From Gammaproteobacteria bacterium (lineage in GTDB: Bacteria > Pseudomonadota > Gammaproteobacteria > Steroidobacterales > Woeseiaceae): DNA of 64,000 bases. The stretch spans positions 1 through 64,000 of the forward strand of contig JAACFM010000016.1 of assembly GCA_009937445.1 (NCBI GenBank). Direction: 5' to 3'. The notes below the pieces were generated by a model. The model was given only the letters and a program-made list of their open reading frames with translations, was not told the DNA's origin and did not search any database. Numbering within the stretch: the first letter of the stretch is position 1; each line of letters begins with the position of its first letter. Positions 46,219-55,219 of this stretch are shown here, one piece after another. Position numbers and translations under genes: made by a program.

Positions 46219-47136
46219 TTAGCTCTCGTCGCGGAAACGCCGCACGTAAACCGCTCCGGTCGAGAGCAGTCCGCAGACGAGAACACCCGCCCACATAGCC
46301 GGGCTTGTCAGGAACTGCACAACATCCAGATGAACCAGCAAACTGGTCGCGTCGTCCGCTATTCGCCATCGGTCCTCATCGAAGAACCTTTCGATATCCC
46401 CAATTCGAAACAGCGGCAATCCATCTCCGCGAGCGAGTACGTTATCTGCGAACACATGAGACCTGAAAATAATCCCCTCGAGCAAGCCGATCAGAATCAG
46501 TGGCATAAATGCCATCAGCAACGGTGACCGCTTGGTATAGGCGGATACCAGCAAGAACCAGCCCACAAATGGAGACATCCAGATTCCGGACGCGATCACA
46601 ACGATAAACGCGGCGAGCCAGTTATCCAGCAGTGAAATAGAACCCCAGATCAGCATGCCGCCATCACCACCTTTCATCGACACCCAAATACTCACCACAA
46701 TAAGGTTAACCAGATGCGTCACGATTATTCCAAGAACCATAACAACCGGAATAACGACTATGGCTGTGAGCAGTTTTGATACCACTGTTTCAGCGTCGGT
46801 AACCGGTAGCGAGCGCCAGAACAAGATGCTCTTGTCCTTGCGTTCCGCATACAGAGAATCCAGACAATAAAATATGGTTAGAATCGCTATAGCAACAATG
46901 AATATCCACGATGTGCCCAGGAAGAATACCGTTAGCGCTGCTTTGCGCTCCGGGTCCCCAGCCAAATTTTGCGCACCGAAAATCGCAATATCGAGTTCTG
47001 CCGTAAAACCTGACGCAAACATCAGTCCTGCCAGAACGCCCAAGGTTACTATGGTGGCAATGGCCAGAGGGGTCACATAGATAGAGCGGTGTTCCCAGAT
47101 TTCGCGTTTCACGAGTGCTAATTGGTGGGTGATCAT
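46219..47136 (-). CDS. ABC-2 type transporter permease
   Basis: A 305-residue inner-membrane permease with about six TM helices. Signature features of the YtrC/D-like ABC-2 group are CLDSLYAERKDKSILFWRSLPVTDAETVVSKL and the helix LLVSAYTKRSPLLMAFMPLILIG. It starts within the end of the ATPase gene (four-base overlap), so the two make one transporter. Last gene of the operon headed by the small secreted protein and GntR regulator. Substrate unknown. Confidence 0.88.
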   Translation of the reverse strand: MITHQLALVKREIWEHRSIYVTPLAIATIVTLGVLAGLMFASGFTAELDIAIFGAQNLAGDPERKAALTVFFLGTSWIFIVAIAILTIFYCLDSLYAERKDKSILFWRSLPVTDAETVVSKLLTAIVVIPVVMVLGIIVTHLVNLIVVSIWVSMKGGDGGMLIWGSISLLDNWLAAFIVVIASGIWMSPFVGWFLLVSAYTKRSPLLMAFMPLILIGLLEGIIFRSHVFADNVLARGDGLPLFRIGDIERFFDEDRWRIADDATSLLVHLDVVQFLTSPAMWAGVLVCGLLSTGAVYVRRFRDES

Positions 47137-47990
47137 GATCGCGCTCCTTTGACCTTGGCCACGAAGAGGTCGGCTACCGACGGCGTCCTTAGATCGCCAA
47201 GCCCCTCCAGATGCTCACGGCTCACGCCTTCGAACAACATCACGGACTTGCCGAACATCTGCCCCTCAGCGATGGGTCCGAGCCCTCTTGCGCTATCGGC
47301 ATCGCCTGCGGATACCGCCACTTCGGTGTAGGTGTCGGCCAGCGTCTCCATCGGCGAATCGAGCAATATCCTGCCATCGTTGATGAACATGATATCTGTC
47401 AACAGGTTCTCGACTTCTTCCACCTGGTGGGTTGTCACCAATATGGTCCGCTCCTCGTCGAAATAATCGTTTAGGAGATTCGCATAGAATTCTTTGCGAA
47501 ATATAATATCCAGACCCAGAGTCGGCTCATCAAGCACCAGTAATTTCGCATCAATCGACATGATGATTGACAGGTGTAACTGGGTGACCATGCCCTTTGA
47601 TAATTCTTTGACTTTGGAGTTGGCCATGATTTTGGTTTGTTGCAACAACTCTTCTGCTCGTTTGCGAGAAAAGTTGGGATGAATGGCTTCGACATAGTCA
47701 AGCAACTGAGAGACTCTGATCCAGCGAGGCAAGACAGCAACGTCTGCGATAAAACAGATGTTCTGCATCAATTTCTTGCGTTGCTTGAACGGGTCAAGGC
47801 CCATGACCGACAGCTGACCTTCACAGTCTGTCAGACCAAGAAGAGCCTTTAATAAGGTTGTCTTTCCGGCACCATTCGGGCCAATCAAACCCAGAATCTT
47901 GCCGCGTTCGATGTCAAAACTGACATTATCAACAGCAGTAAACGAACCAAACTTTTTGGTGACTCCCCGAGCACTAACCAGACTAGTCAT
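47133..47990 (-). CDS. ABC transporter ATP-binding protein
   Basis: A 285-residue ATPase. Walker A GPNGAGKTTLLKALLG, a signature region LSKGMVTQLHLSIIMSIDAKLLVLDEPTLGLD (the LSGGQ counterpart is LSKGM, as in several YtrB-like ATPases), and the switch His in VTTHQVEEVE are present. It overlaps the GntR gene by eight bases and the permease by four. Pairing with a YtrA-type repressor suggests a cell-envelope-stress-induced exporter. Confidence 0.92.
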   Translation of the reverse strand: MTSLVSARGVTKKFGSFTAVDNVSFDIERGKILGLIGPNGAGKTTLLKALLGLTDCEGQLSVMGLDPFKQRKKLMQNICFIADVAVLPRWIRVSQLLDYVEAIHPNFSRKRAEELLQQTKIMANSKVKELSKGMVTQLHLSIIMSIDAKLLVLDEPTLGLDIIFRKEFYANLLNDYFDEERTILVTTHQVEEVENLLTDIMFINDGRILLDSPMETLADTYTEVAVSAGDADSARGLGPIAEGQMFGKSVMLFEGVSREHLEGLGDLRTPSVADLFVAKVKGARS

Positions 47991-48375
47991 TCTCCCCTCC
48001 AGAATGCTTGGATGAATTGGTTGATTCCACTTTTCTTAGCAAATCGTCGGCATCAAGCCCGAGGCGCTCTATGGTCGCAACCACCTGCGGCCATTCTTTT
48101 TCAAGAAACCGGTGGCGCTCGGCTTTCAACAGCTTCGTACGCGCACCTTCATTCACGAACATCCCTCGTCCGCGCTTCTTCTCAACGAGACCCTCGTCAA
48201 CAAGCTCCTGGTAGCCCTTCAGCACTGTCAGCGGATTGAGTCGATACTCTGCAGCGACGTTTCTGACCGACGGCAATGCGTCGCCATCAGTCAGGACCTC
48301 TTCGAGGATCATCGCGACCACTCTGTCTCGCAGCTGCCGATAAATCGGCTGGTCTTCATTCCATTTCGGATCCAT
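47983..48375 (-). CDS. GntR-family transcriptional regulator, YtrA subfamily
   Basis: A 130-residue regulator. The N-terminal winged helix (IYRQLRDRVVAMILEEVLTDGDALPSVRNVAAEYRLNPLTVLKGYQELVDEGLVEKKRGRGMFV) is canonical GntR; the short C-terminal helical tail without an effector domain marks the YtrA type. YtrA-type genes generally lie with the ABC genes they repress, as here. The palindrome at 48764-48789 before its operon, and its near copy before the RND operon, are the likely targets. No ligand-binding pocket can be inferred. Confidence 0.9.
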   Translation of the reverse strand: MDPKWNEDQPIYRQLRDRVVAMILEEVLTDGDALPSVRNVAAEYRLNPLTVLKGYQELVDEGLVEKKRGRGMFVNEGARTKLLKAERHRFLEKEWPQVVATIERLGLDADDLLRKVESTNSSKHSGGEND

Positions 48376-48423
48376 TACCTTTTGCTTCCCTGTTTAATTC
48401 GGAAGTTACGCGCTGAACGCGTA

Positions 48424-48456
48424 AAAAGGCGCCGATCTGCCAATGCAGACCGGCGC
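48424..48456 (-). terminator. Intra-operon terminator/attenuator between the small gene and the GntR gene
   Basis: On the minus transcript GCGCCGGTCTGC, loop ATTG, GCAGATCGGCGC (one mismatch in twelve) is followed by CCTTTTT. It lies between the small secreted-protein stop (48475) and the GntR start (48375). It probably lowers expression of GntR and ABC genes relative to the small gene. Confidence 0.75.
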
Positions 48457-48474
48457 GAAGATTCCGTCGCTACT

Positions 48475-48726
48475 TTACTCGTCTTCGCCACGGAAATGAC
48501 TCAAGTCGGCGGCGACTGCGATGCTGATATTCAGCCCCTGCTCACCAATGTGTCCACGAAGATCGATATTGAGCCGATCTTCCAGAGCCTCGATTGGAGC
48601 AACTGATATCGCCTCTTCAGCCGCTTGGTCGCTAGCGCCTGCCTGCCCTGCCACCAGCGCCACCACCATCAACAGCATGACGGCGAGGCTGATGTAGTTA
48701 TTGAAATGTATGATTGGTTTGCTCAT
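48475..48726 (-). CDS. Small exported protein heading the GntR/ABC operon
   Basis: An 83-residue protein with a signal peptide (ISLAVMLLMVVALVAGQAGA) and a short acidic mature part (EALEDRLNIDLRGHIGEQGLNISIAVAADLSHFRGEDE). It is the first gene after the operator-bearing promoter at 48764-48805 and is followed by a hairpin terminator, so it may be the most abundant product of the operon. Possibly an envelope-stress effector or a substrate of the ABC exporter; this is speculation. No family recognised. Confidence 0.7.
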   Translation of the reverse strand: MSKPIIHFNNYISLAVMLLMVVALVAGQAGASDQAAEEAISVAPIEALEDRLNIDLRGHIGEQGLNISIAVAADLSHFRGEDE

Positions 48727-48763
48727 TTTCTTTGTCCTGGGCCGTCCCGACCCCTATGTGAAC

Positions 48764-48805
48764 TGGTGTTGTAGTTGACTATAACACTAATAAGATAGAT
48801 TGCAA
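48764..48805 (-). promoter_or_regulatory. Promoter with overlapping palindromic operator (site 2)
   Basis: On the minus strand TTGCAA, 16 nt, TATAGT forms a promoter for the small-protein/GntR/ABC operon. The 26-bp palindrome at 48764-48789 overlaps the -10 box. Its halves on that strand are TAGTGTTATAGTC and AACTACAACACCA, and it differs from site 1 at only three positions. Spacer length and operator placement are the same as at site 1. Autoregulation by the operon's GntR protein is the simplest reading. Confidence 0.78.
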
Positions 48806-48971
48806 GTCCTTTGTTCACCCTTTTCTAACCCGCAAGCCACCTCGGCGCCGTTTATCTTAGGTATCGACACAAGGGCGGTTTATGACTTTCTGCAGGAACG
48901 CCATCATTAACAAACCGAATCAGGGGCCCACAAGGCTTTGCACGAAAGGTGAGCTGGCCTATGCTCCTCCC

Positions 48972-49520
48972 ATGGGTCACATTCCTGAAGACAGCGCCCT
49001 GATGCTGCGGTACAAAGAGGGCGATATAGCAGCGTTCGAAACCCTGTATCGGCGTCACAACGATGCGCTGTACCGATATCTTCTGCGTCTTTGCCGGCAC
49101 CAGGCAACCGCGGAGGACCTGTTTCAGGATGTCTGGGGAAAAATAATCAAAGCCCGGGCGAACTACCGAGCCACCGCCAAATTCACAACCTTCATGTATC
49201 GGGTTGCGCACAACTGTTTCATTGATCATGTCCGTCGCAATAAACGTCACTCGAACAATACAGAGTTGGAGGATGAGCGATACGCCGACACCTCGGAACA
49301 ACCGGACACCATGGCGGAGCGTAGCCTGGCCAAAGAGCGACTGGCCATCGCGTTAAACGAATTGCCCGAGGAACAACGCGACGCATTCCTGCTGCACGAA
49401 GAAGCCGGACTCAACATTGATCAGATAGCGTCGGTGACCGGCAGCAATCGTGAAACGGCCAAAAGCCGTCTGCGTTACGCCGTGAACAAGCTGCGCGCGG
49501 CGATTGAGGAGCCACAATGA
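48972..49520 (+). CDS. RNA polymerase ECF sigma-70 factor (second)
   Basis: A sigma factor of about 182 residues. Region 2 includes FETLYRRHNDALYRYLLRLCRHQATAEDLFQDVWGKI; region 4 includes LNELPEEQRDAFLLHEEAGLNIDQIASVTGSNRETAKSRLRYAVNKLR. ATG 48972 (MGHIPEDSALM) is preferred to the track start at 48882, whose extra 30 residues show no sigma-factor character. It overlaps the following membrane protein by four bases, the usual sigma/anti-sigma arrangement. Confidence 0.88.
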   Translation: MGHIPEDSALMLRYKEGDIAAFETLYRRHNDALYRYLLRLCRHQATAEDLFQDVWGKIIKARANYRATAKFTTFMYRVAHNCFIDHVRRNKRHSNNTELEDERYADTSEQPDTMAERSLAKERLAIALNELPEEQRDAFLLHEEAGLNIDQIASVTGSNRETAKSRLRYAVNKLRAAIEEPQ

Positions 49521-50080
49521 CAAGCGAGCGAGACAAATTCGAGGGGGACGAGCGCGTGACCGAGGCGTATCGTGAACTTGGCGCGGAGAAAGCGCCTGAG
49601 AGTCTTAACCAGACCATTATCGAGATGGCGGCACAGGATGCGCAGCAGGCTGGCGCTCGCAACACGCTGTCAGCGGTCTGGATGAAGCCGCTGGCCTGGG
49701 CCGCGACGATCGGTTTAAGCCTCGCGATCGTGCTTGAGCTTACGCAGGTACCTACCACGACTATTCGATACGATGCGCCCCCCGGCGAAAACCGTTCTGC
49801 GATCAAGAAAGACGAGGTTGCTGACGATGTCGAGGTTTTCCGCCGTGAATCCAAAAGAAAGATGGAGGTCATAGCGGCTCCGGCGCCGATGGCAGCATCG
49901 GCTGGTTTGGCGGAGGAAAAAGAAGCCGACGTTGCTGAATCATGTGATGCACAAGCACAACTCTCGGCAGATGACTGGATGGCGTGCATCGAAGATCTGC
50001 GGCAAGCAGGCGCGGCGGAAGCGGCTGATCGGGAATACGAAGCATTTATTCTCAAATACCCGAGCAATCCTGAAAATTAG
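49517..50080 (+). CDS. Membrane protein coupled to ECF sigma factor (putative anti-sigma)
   Basis: A 187-residue protein: a cytoplasmic N-terminus (ERVTEAYRELGAEKAPESLNQTIIEMA), one TM helix (MKPLAWAATIGLSLAIVLELTQ), then a periplasmic part with two Cys and an acidic helix (DWMACIEDLRQAGAAEAADREYEAF). The topology and the four-base overlap with the sigma gene suggest an anti-sigma factor, but there is no recognised ZAS motif. Inference only. Confidence 0.7.
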   Translation: MTSERDKFEGDERVTEAYRELGAEKAPESLNQTIIEMAAQDAQQAGARNTLSAVWMKPLAWAATIGLSLAIVLELTQVPTTTIRYDAPPGENRSAIKKDEVADDVEVFRRESKRKMEVIAAPAPMAASAGLAEEKEADVAESCDAQAQLSADDWMACIEDLRQAGAAEAADREYEAFILKYPSNPEN

Positions 50081-50176
50081 CAACCGAATAAGTAGTCAAC
50101 ACCAGTGTCTGAAACGGCTCCCGGTGTTAAAATCGCCAACCCATTACTCAGAACTCCTTCGGCAGGAATCCCTACA

Positions 50177-51154
50177 ATGAAAGCACCCGTTCGCGTCACA
50201 ATAACCGGCGCTGCTGGCCAGATCGGCTATCAGCTAGCATTCCGTATCGCCTCTGGCCAAATGCTCGGCTCAGATCAACCGGTTATTTTGCAATTATTGG
50301 AAATTCCACCCGCACTACCGGCCCTGCACGGCGTCGTCATGGAACTCGACGACTGTGCGTTCAGTACGTTGGCGGGTATCGTCGCGACAGATGATCCGAA
50401 CGTCGCCTTCAAAGACAGCGACTATGCCCTGCTGGTCGGCGCGCGACCGCGCGGCCCCGGAATGGAACGCAAGGATTTGCTGGAAGCCAATGCCGCAATA
50501 TTTTCGGTGCAGGGCAAAGCGATGAATGAGCATGCCAATCGAGACATCAAAGTCCTGGTCGTCGGTAACCCGGCGAACACCAATGCGCTGATTGCCAGCA
50601 GCAATGCGCCTGACATTGATGCAGGAAATTTCACCGCGATGACGCGTCTTGACCACAATCGCGCAATGGCACAGCTTGCAACCAAAACGGACAGTCATGT
50701 CAACGACATTTCCTGCATGACAATCTGGGGCAATCACTCAGCAACGCAATATCCGGACGTCAACCATGCCAACATCAACGGCAAAAATGCCGCCGATCTG
50801 GTTAGCCAGGATTGGCTGGCTGATGAATTTATTCCGGTGGTACAACAACGCGGTGCGGCAATTATCAAAGCGCGAGGCGCCTCATCTGCCGCTTCAGCCG
50901 CTTCAGCCGCAATCGACCATATGCATGACTGGGCGCTGGGCACACCCGACGGTGACTGGGTGAGTATGGCGATACCAGCTGATGGCAGTTATGGCATCGA
51001 ACCCGGCATCATCTATTCCTACCCGGTGCGTTGCAGCGGCGGCCGCTATAACATCGTTCAGGGTCTCGATATTGATGCCTTCAGTCGCGCTCGAATGGAG
51101 ACAACCGAAGCGGAGTTGCGTGAAGAACGCGCCGCGGTTGAGGAACTGCTATAA
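50177..51154 (+). CDS. mdh: Malate dehydrogenase (NAD-dependent)
   Basis: TCA-cycle enzyme of 325 residues interconverting malate and oxaloacetate. NAD site [19 protein letters not shown], substrate loop [45 protein letters not shown] and the catalytic His in [12 protein letters not shown] mark the cytosolic-type MDH common in proteobacteria. ATG 50177 is preferred to the upstream 50105 because it starts with the conserved [14 protein letters not shown] and follows AGGA. It is flanked by the sigma operon and fadE. Confidence 0.93.
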   Translation: MKAPVRVTITGAAGQIGYQLAFRIASGQMLGSDQPVILQLLEIPPALPALHGVVMELDDCAFSTLAGIVATDDPNVAFKDSDYALLVGARPRGPGMERKDLLEANAAIFSVQGKAMNEHANRDIKVLVVGNPANTNALIASSNAPDIDAGNFTAMTRLDHNRAMAQLATKTDSHVNDISCMTIWGNHSATQYPDVNHANINGKNAADLVSQDWLADEFIPVVQQRGAAIIKARGASSAASAASAAIDHMHDWALGTPDGDWVSMAIPADGSYGIEPGIIYSYPVRCSGGRYNIVQGLDIDAFSRARMETTEAELREERAAVEELL

Positions 51155-51209
51155 AGTGAGTCAACGCGCTCGCATCGCGCTTTCGACAGACAAAAGAGAG
51201 GATTAGACC

Positions 51210-53774
51210 TTGTCCGGATTCACAGTGGGATTGCTTTGGTTCATGCTGTTTTTTGGCGGAGGACTTTTTCTCGCCTATCAGCGAATTGATCTTCGAACGT
51301 CAACAATCGCGGCCGGCATAGCGGTCGCGGCCTATGTTCTCTTTGGGGATGGCTATTTCCTCTGGAAGCTAATCATGATGGCGGCCTTCGGCTGCATGGT
51401 CGTCCCCAACATCATTGAATTCCGACGCGAGAAGCTCACCAAGCCTTTGCTCACGATGTATCGCAAGATGCTGCCGTCCATGTCGGATACTGAGCGCGAA
51501 GCATTGGAAGCGGGCAATGTCGGATGGGACGGCGAACTGTTTTCAGGCATGCCGCAATGGGATCGCCTGCTGTCCTATCCGGCACCCAAATTGTCTGATG
51601 AAGAGCAGGCATTTCTCGATGGGCCGTGCGAAGAATTATGCCGAATGCTCGACGACTGGGAAGTCTGTCATGAGCTTATGGATCTGCCGAAAGAGGCTTG
51701 GGAATTCATTATCGAGAAGCGTTTTTTCGCGATGATCATTCCCAAGCAATACGGCGGACTTGAGTTTTCTGCCTACGCCAACGCGGTTGTCATTTCCAAG
51801 CTGGCGAGCCGCAGCACGACCGCCTCATCGACAATTGGCGTTCCCAATTCACTGGGCCCCGCTGAACTGCTTTTGCACTATGGAACACAAGAGCAAAAAC
51901 AACGCTATCTTCCCGGCCTGGCAGATGGCAGCGAAATTCCGTGTTTCGCCTTAACATCACCGCAAGCCGGATCGGATGCCGCGGCACTGATCGACAGCGG
52001 CGTGGTTTGCAAGGGCCAATGGAACGGCAAGACCGTTACCGGTATTCGCCTTAATTGGGATAAACGCTACATCACACTTGCGCCGGTCGCGACAGTGCTT
52101 GGCCTCGCGTTCAAACTCTACGATCCAGAGCATTTGATCGGCGATCAGGACGAATGTGGCATTACAGCTGCTCTGGTACCAACGGACACACCCGGGGTCG
52201 AGGTTGGACGACGCCACTACCCGCTGACCATCGCTTTCCAGAATGGGCCGACATCCGGCAAAGATGTCTTTGTGCCAATCGACTCCATCATCGGTGGACC
52301 GAAGATGGCGGGCAAAGGATGGAAGATGTTGGTCGAACTGCTATCCGTCGGCCGTGCCATTACGCTGCCATCCACATCGTCCGGCGGCGGCCAGGCAGCA
52401 AGCTATGCGACCGCCGCTTACGCGACCATTCGTAAACAGTTCAATACATCGATTGCGAATTTCGAGGGCGTCGGAGAAGCGTTGACCCGCATCGCCGGGC
52501 ATACCTATATTATGAATGCCGCCGTTGCGGTAACCGCCGGGGCAATTGATCAGGGTGAAAAACCTGCTGTGCCCTCTGCGATCCTCAAGTATCACTGCAC
52601 AGAGATGGGCCGCAAAGTAGCCAACGATGCGATGGACGTGCATGGCGGAAAGGGTGTCATGTTGGGCCCGAAAAATTATCTCGGTCGTACATTCATGGCA
52701 ACGCCGATCGCTATTACCGTTGAGGGAGCCAATATCCTCACGCGTAGCCTCATCATCTACGGCCAGGGTGCCATTCGCTGCCATCCCTTTGTACTGCGGG
52801 AACTTAACGCAGCAGGCGACGAGGATCAGGATCGCGGACTGATCGAATTTGATGATGCGTTGTTCGGTCACATTGGTTATGCGATCAGTAATATGGCCCG
52901 ATCGTTCTTCCTCGCGCTGACGCATGCGAAATTCAGTCGCGTGCCGCTGAATACGCCGACACGGCGCTATTATCAGAACATCAATCGTTACAGTGCCAAT
53001 TTCGCTCTGGCCTCCGATTTCGCGATGCTGACTTTGGGCGGAGCTCTCAAAAAACGCGAGCTACTGTCCGCGCGGCTCGGTGATGTTCTCAGCTCTATGT
53101 ACCTGGCTTCGACGGTATTGAAACATTTCGAAGATCAGGGGCGTCGAGCCACCGACCTGCCTTTGGTCGAATGGTCGGTACGAACGCTGATGTACCAGGC
53201 GCAGGAGTCACTGCACTCCTTCCTTCGCAACTTCCCGAATCGCTGGGTGGCCGGCATTCTGCGCTTCTTTATTTTCCCGCGAGGACGCACGTATTCCGCA
53301 CCATCTGACGAGATTTCCGCAAAAGTTGTCGAGCTGATTACGACACCGGGTGAAGCGCGAGACCGCCTGTGCCAGCTCGCATACACGACGCTCGAACCGG
53401 GTAACCCGCTCGGTTTGTTGCAGGAGGCGCTGGAACTCACAATAGAATTTGATCCTATAGAACGGCGGCTGCGACAAGCGAGAAAAGAAGGTCTGCTGTC
53501 GTCTGATTACCTGGGTAAGCAAATCGAAGAAGCCGAGAAAGCACAAGTCATCAGCAAGGCGGAAGCGCGCAACATGCGTGCATACCATGAAAAGGTTCTT
53601 GCCCTTCTGGCTGTGGATGACTTCGACTCCAGCGAACTTACTCGATCGTCGTCAACCTCAAATGAGCAAGTGACGCCGGCAAAGAAACCGTCCAGGCCCG
53701 CCAAGAAAGTCGCGCAGAAGGTTTCCAAAAAGAAATCCCCGGCGGCAAAAAAAACATCGAAAAAGAAAGTCTAG
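51210..53774 (+). CDS. fadE: Acyl-CoA dehydrogenase (FadE type) with Lys/Ala/Pro-rich tail
   Basis: An 854-residue membrane-associated flavoenzyme for the first oxidation of fatty-acid beta-oxidation. Two N-terminal TM helices precede the dehydrogenase core (FFAMIIPKQYGGLEFSAYANAVVISKLASRS, CFALTSPQAGSDAA, YGQGAIRCHPF). The last 45 residues (AKKPSRPAKKVAQKVSKKKSPAAKKTSKKKV region) form a histone-H1-like basic tail not normal for FadE. The start is TTG 51210 after GAGAGGA. Substrate chain length is presumably medium to long. Confidence 0.9.
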   Translation: MSGFTVGLLWFMLFFGGGLFLAYQRIDLRTSTIAAGIAVAAYVLFGDGYFLWKLIMMAAFGCMVVPNIIEFRREKLTKPLLTMYRKMLPSMSDTEREALEAGNVGWDGELFSGMPQWDRLLSYPAPKLSDEEQAFLDGPCEELCRMLDDWEVCHELMDLPKEAWEFIIEKRFFAMIIPKQYGGLEFSAYANAVVISKLASRSTTASSTIGVPNSLGPAELLLHYGTQEQKQRYLPGLADGSEIPCFALTSPQAGSDAAALIDSGVVCKGQWNGKTVTGIRLNWDKRYITLAPVATVLGLAFKLYDPEHLIGDQDECGITAALVPTDTPGVEVGRRHYPLTIAFQNGPTSGKDVFVPIDSIIGGPKMAGKGWKMLVELLSVGRAITLPSTSSGGGQAASYATAAYATIRKQFNTSIANFEGVGEALTRIAGHTYIMNAAVAVTAGAIDQGEKPAVPSAILKYHCTEMGRKVANDAMDVHGGKGVMLGPKNYLGRTFMATPIAITVEGANILTRSLIIYGQGAIRCHPFVLRELNAAGDEDQDRGLIEFDDALFGHIGYAISNMARSFFLALTHAKFSRVPLNTPTRRYYQNINRYSANFALASDFAMLTLGGALKKRELLSARLGDVLSSMYLASTVLKHFEDQGRRATDLPLVEWSVRTLMYQAQESLHSFLRNFPNRWVAGILRFFIFPRGRTYSAPSDEISAKVVELITTPGEARDRLCQLAYTTLEPGNPLGLLQEALELTIEFDPIERRLRQARKEGLLSSDYLGKQIEEAEKAQVISKAEARNMRAYHEKVLALLAVDDFDSSELTRSSSTSNEQVTPAKKPSRPAKKVAQKVSKKKSPAAKKTSKKKV

Positions 53775-53791
53775 GAATTCGTTAGCACATC

Positions 53792-55204
53792 ATGTCGAAT
53801 TCGACCGGCCCACTGTATGAGACCACGTATGTCGTTGCGACAGACGCACGCGAAGCATTCGACAGCTGGATACGGGAATTCCAGCAGCGCTCGCTGTCCC
53901 AGACCGGTATCGAGGAGGCCAGGGGTTACGAAACTGACCCGGAAGACGACGGCTATTTCAGAGTCGTGTTCCGATATCGCGCAACTGACGACCCTACGAT
54001 GGACGCGCTGCTCGATGGCTTCTTTACGGATGCGGACGGTGAGCTGGCCGAGCGGTTCGGTGATACCGTCACAACTGAGAGCCGGGTCCTCCGGGAAGAT
54101 GACTCACGTGACGTAACCACTCTGGACAACCCGAACTGCCTGAATTGCGGCACGCGATTGGGAGGGCAGTATTGTGGAAAATGCGGTCAACGATCACGAA
54201 GTCGTTTGATCAGCATATGGCAGTTACTCCAGGAAGCCTTTGGCGATCTTCTCGAACTTGACTCCAGATTGTGGCGCACAGTGTTGCCACTATTGATCAG
54301 ACCAGGACAGCTAACGAAAGATTACCTTGAAGGCCGGCGCGCCCGATATATGCCGCCCTTTCGAACCTATCTCGTCCTCAGTGTCATATTTTTTGTAGTG
54401 GCGTTTTTCGACCCGAAAGAAGATCTGAGTTTCTTTTTTGAGCCGGAGCCGCCGCCCACTGCCGAAGAAATCGCCGAGCAAGAAGAGGATGCGAAGCGCG
54501 CAGCGGCGGAAGAGCAGGAACATCTGGGCATGGCGCTTGAGAAGCTGCAGACACTCGAGGCTGAGGGCAAGATTGACCACAGCGTAGTTCAAGAGTTCGA
54601 AGACAACCAGAACGACTTCGTTATTTCCTTCGGCGGCGATGATGACGAGAACGATGAGGGGATTTTCGGCGATTGCGAGAACGTCAATTTGTCCAATGAA
54701 GAGGACATGCCCGAGTGGGTTACCAAGCGCTTTACGGATGAACGCGTAAAACAGATATGTGAACGCAACAAAGCGCGTGGTAACGACAATTTTGTCGACG
54801 CTATTCTGGATAATATTCCGGTTGCGTTGATCGTTCTCTTGCCTATCATGGCGATGGTCTTAAAGGTGTTGTATCCGCTTTCCAGACGTTACTTCGTCGA
54901 GCACCTGCTTTTCTTTGTCCATTTTCACGCGTTTTTCTTCCTGATATTGATTCTCCAGATCCTGTTCGCGCGCCTGGCCGGCTTATTGGGCCCGGAGGAC
55001 GGCGCTATCGATACAATTGGTACGCTGATACTGGTCGCGACATCATTCTACATACCGGTGTATCTTTACAAAGCGATGCGGCTCGTCTACGGACAGGGAC
55101 ACCTCGCAACACAGCCGAAATACTTTATTCTGTCGGTCGCCTATGTGGCCGGCGCCGCACTCACGATGGTTGGCGCGTTTTTAGTCGCTTTGCTATCCGC
55201 CTGA
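53792..55204 (+). CDS. DUF3667 membrane protein with N-terminal DUF4286-like domain
   Basis: A 470-residue fusion. Residues 1-105 resemble DUF4286 (YETTYVVATDAREAFDSWIREF ... GFF). A zinc ribbon follows (CLNCGTRLGGQYCGKCGQ), then the DUF3667 core (LLELDSRLWRTVLPLLIRPGQLTKDYLEGRRARYMPPFRTYL) with several TM helices and an acidic central linker of about 150 residues. Function of both domains is unknown. The gene lies 17 bases after fadE. Confidence 0.82.
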   Translation: MSNSTGPLYETTYVVATDAREAFDSWIREFQQRSLSQTGIEEARGYETDPEDDGYFRVVFRYRATDDPTMDALLDGFFTDADGELAERFGDTVTTESRVLREDDSRDVTTLDNPNCLNCGTRLGGQYCGKCGQRSRSRLISIWQLLQEAFGDLLELDSRLWRTVLPLLIRPGQLTKDYLEGRRARYMPPFRTYLVLSVIFFVVAFFDPKEDLSFFFEPEPPPTAEEIAEQEEDAKRAAAEEQEHLGMALEKLQTLEAEGKIDHSVVQEFEDNQNDFVISFGGDDDENDEGIFGDCENVNLSNEEDMPEWVTKRFTDERVKQICERNKARGNDNFVDAILDNIPVALIVLLPIMAMVLKVLYPLSRRYFVEHLLFFVHFHAFFFLILILQILFARLAGLLGPEDGAIDTIGTLILVATSFYIPVYLYKAMRLVYGQGHLATQPKYFILSVAYVAGAALTMVGAFLVALLSA

Positions 55205-55219
55205 TGAAAGGAACGAACC

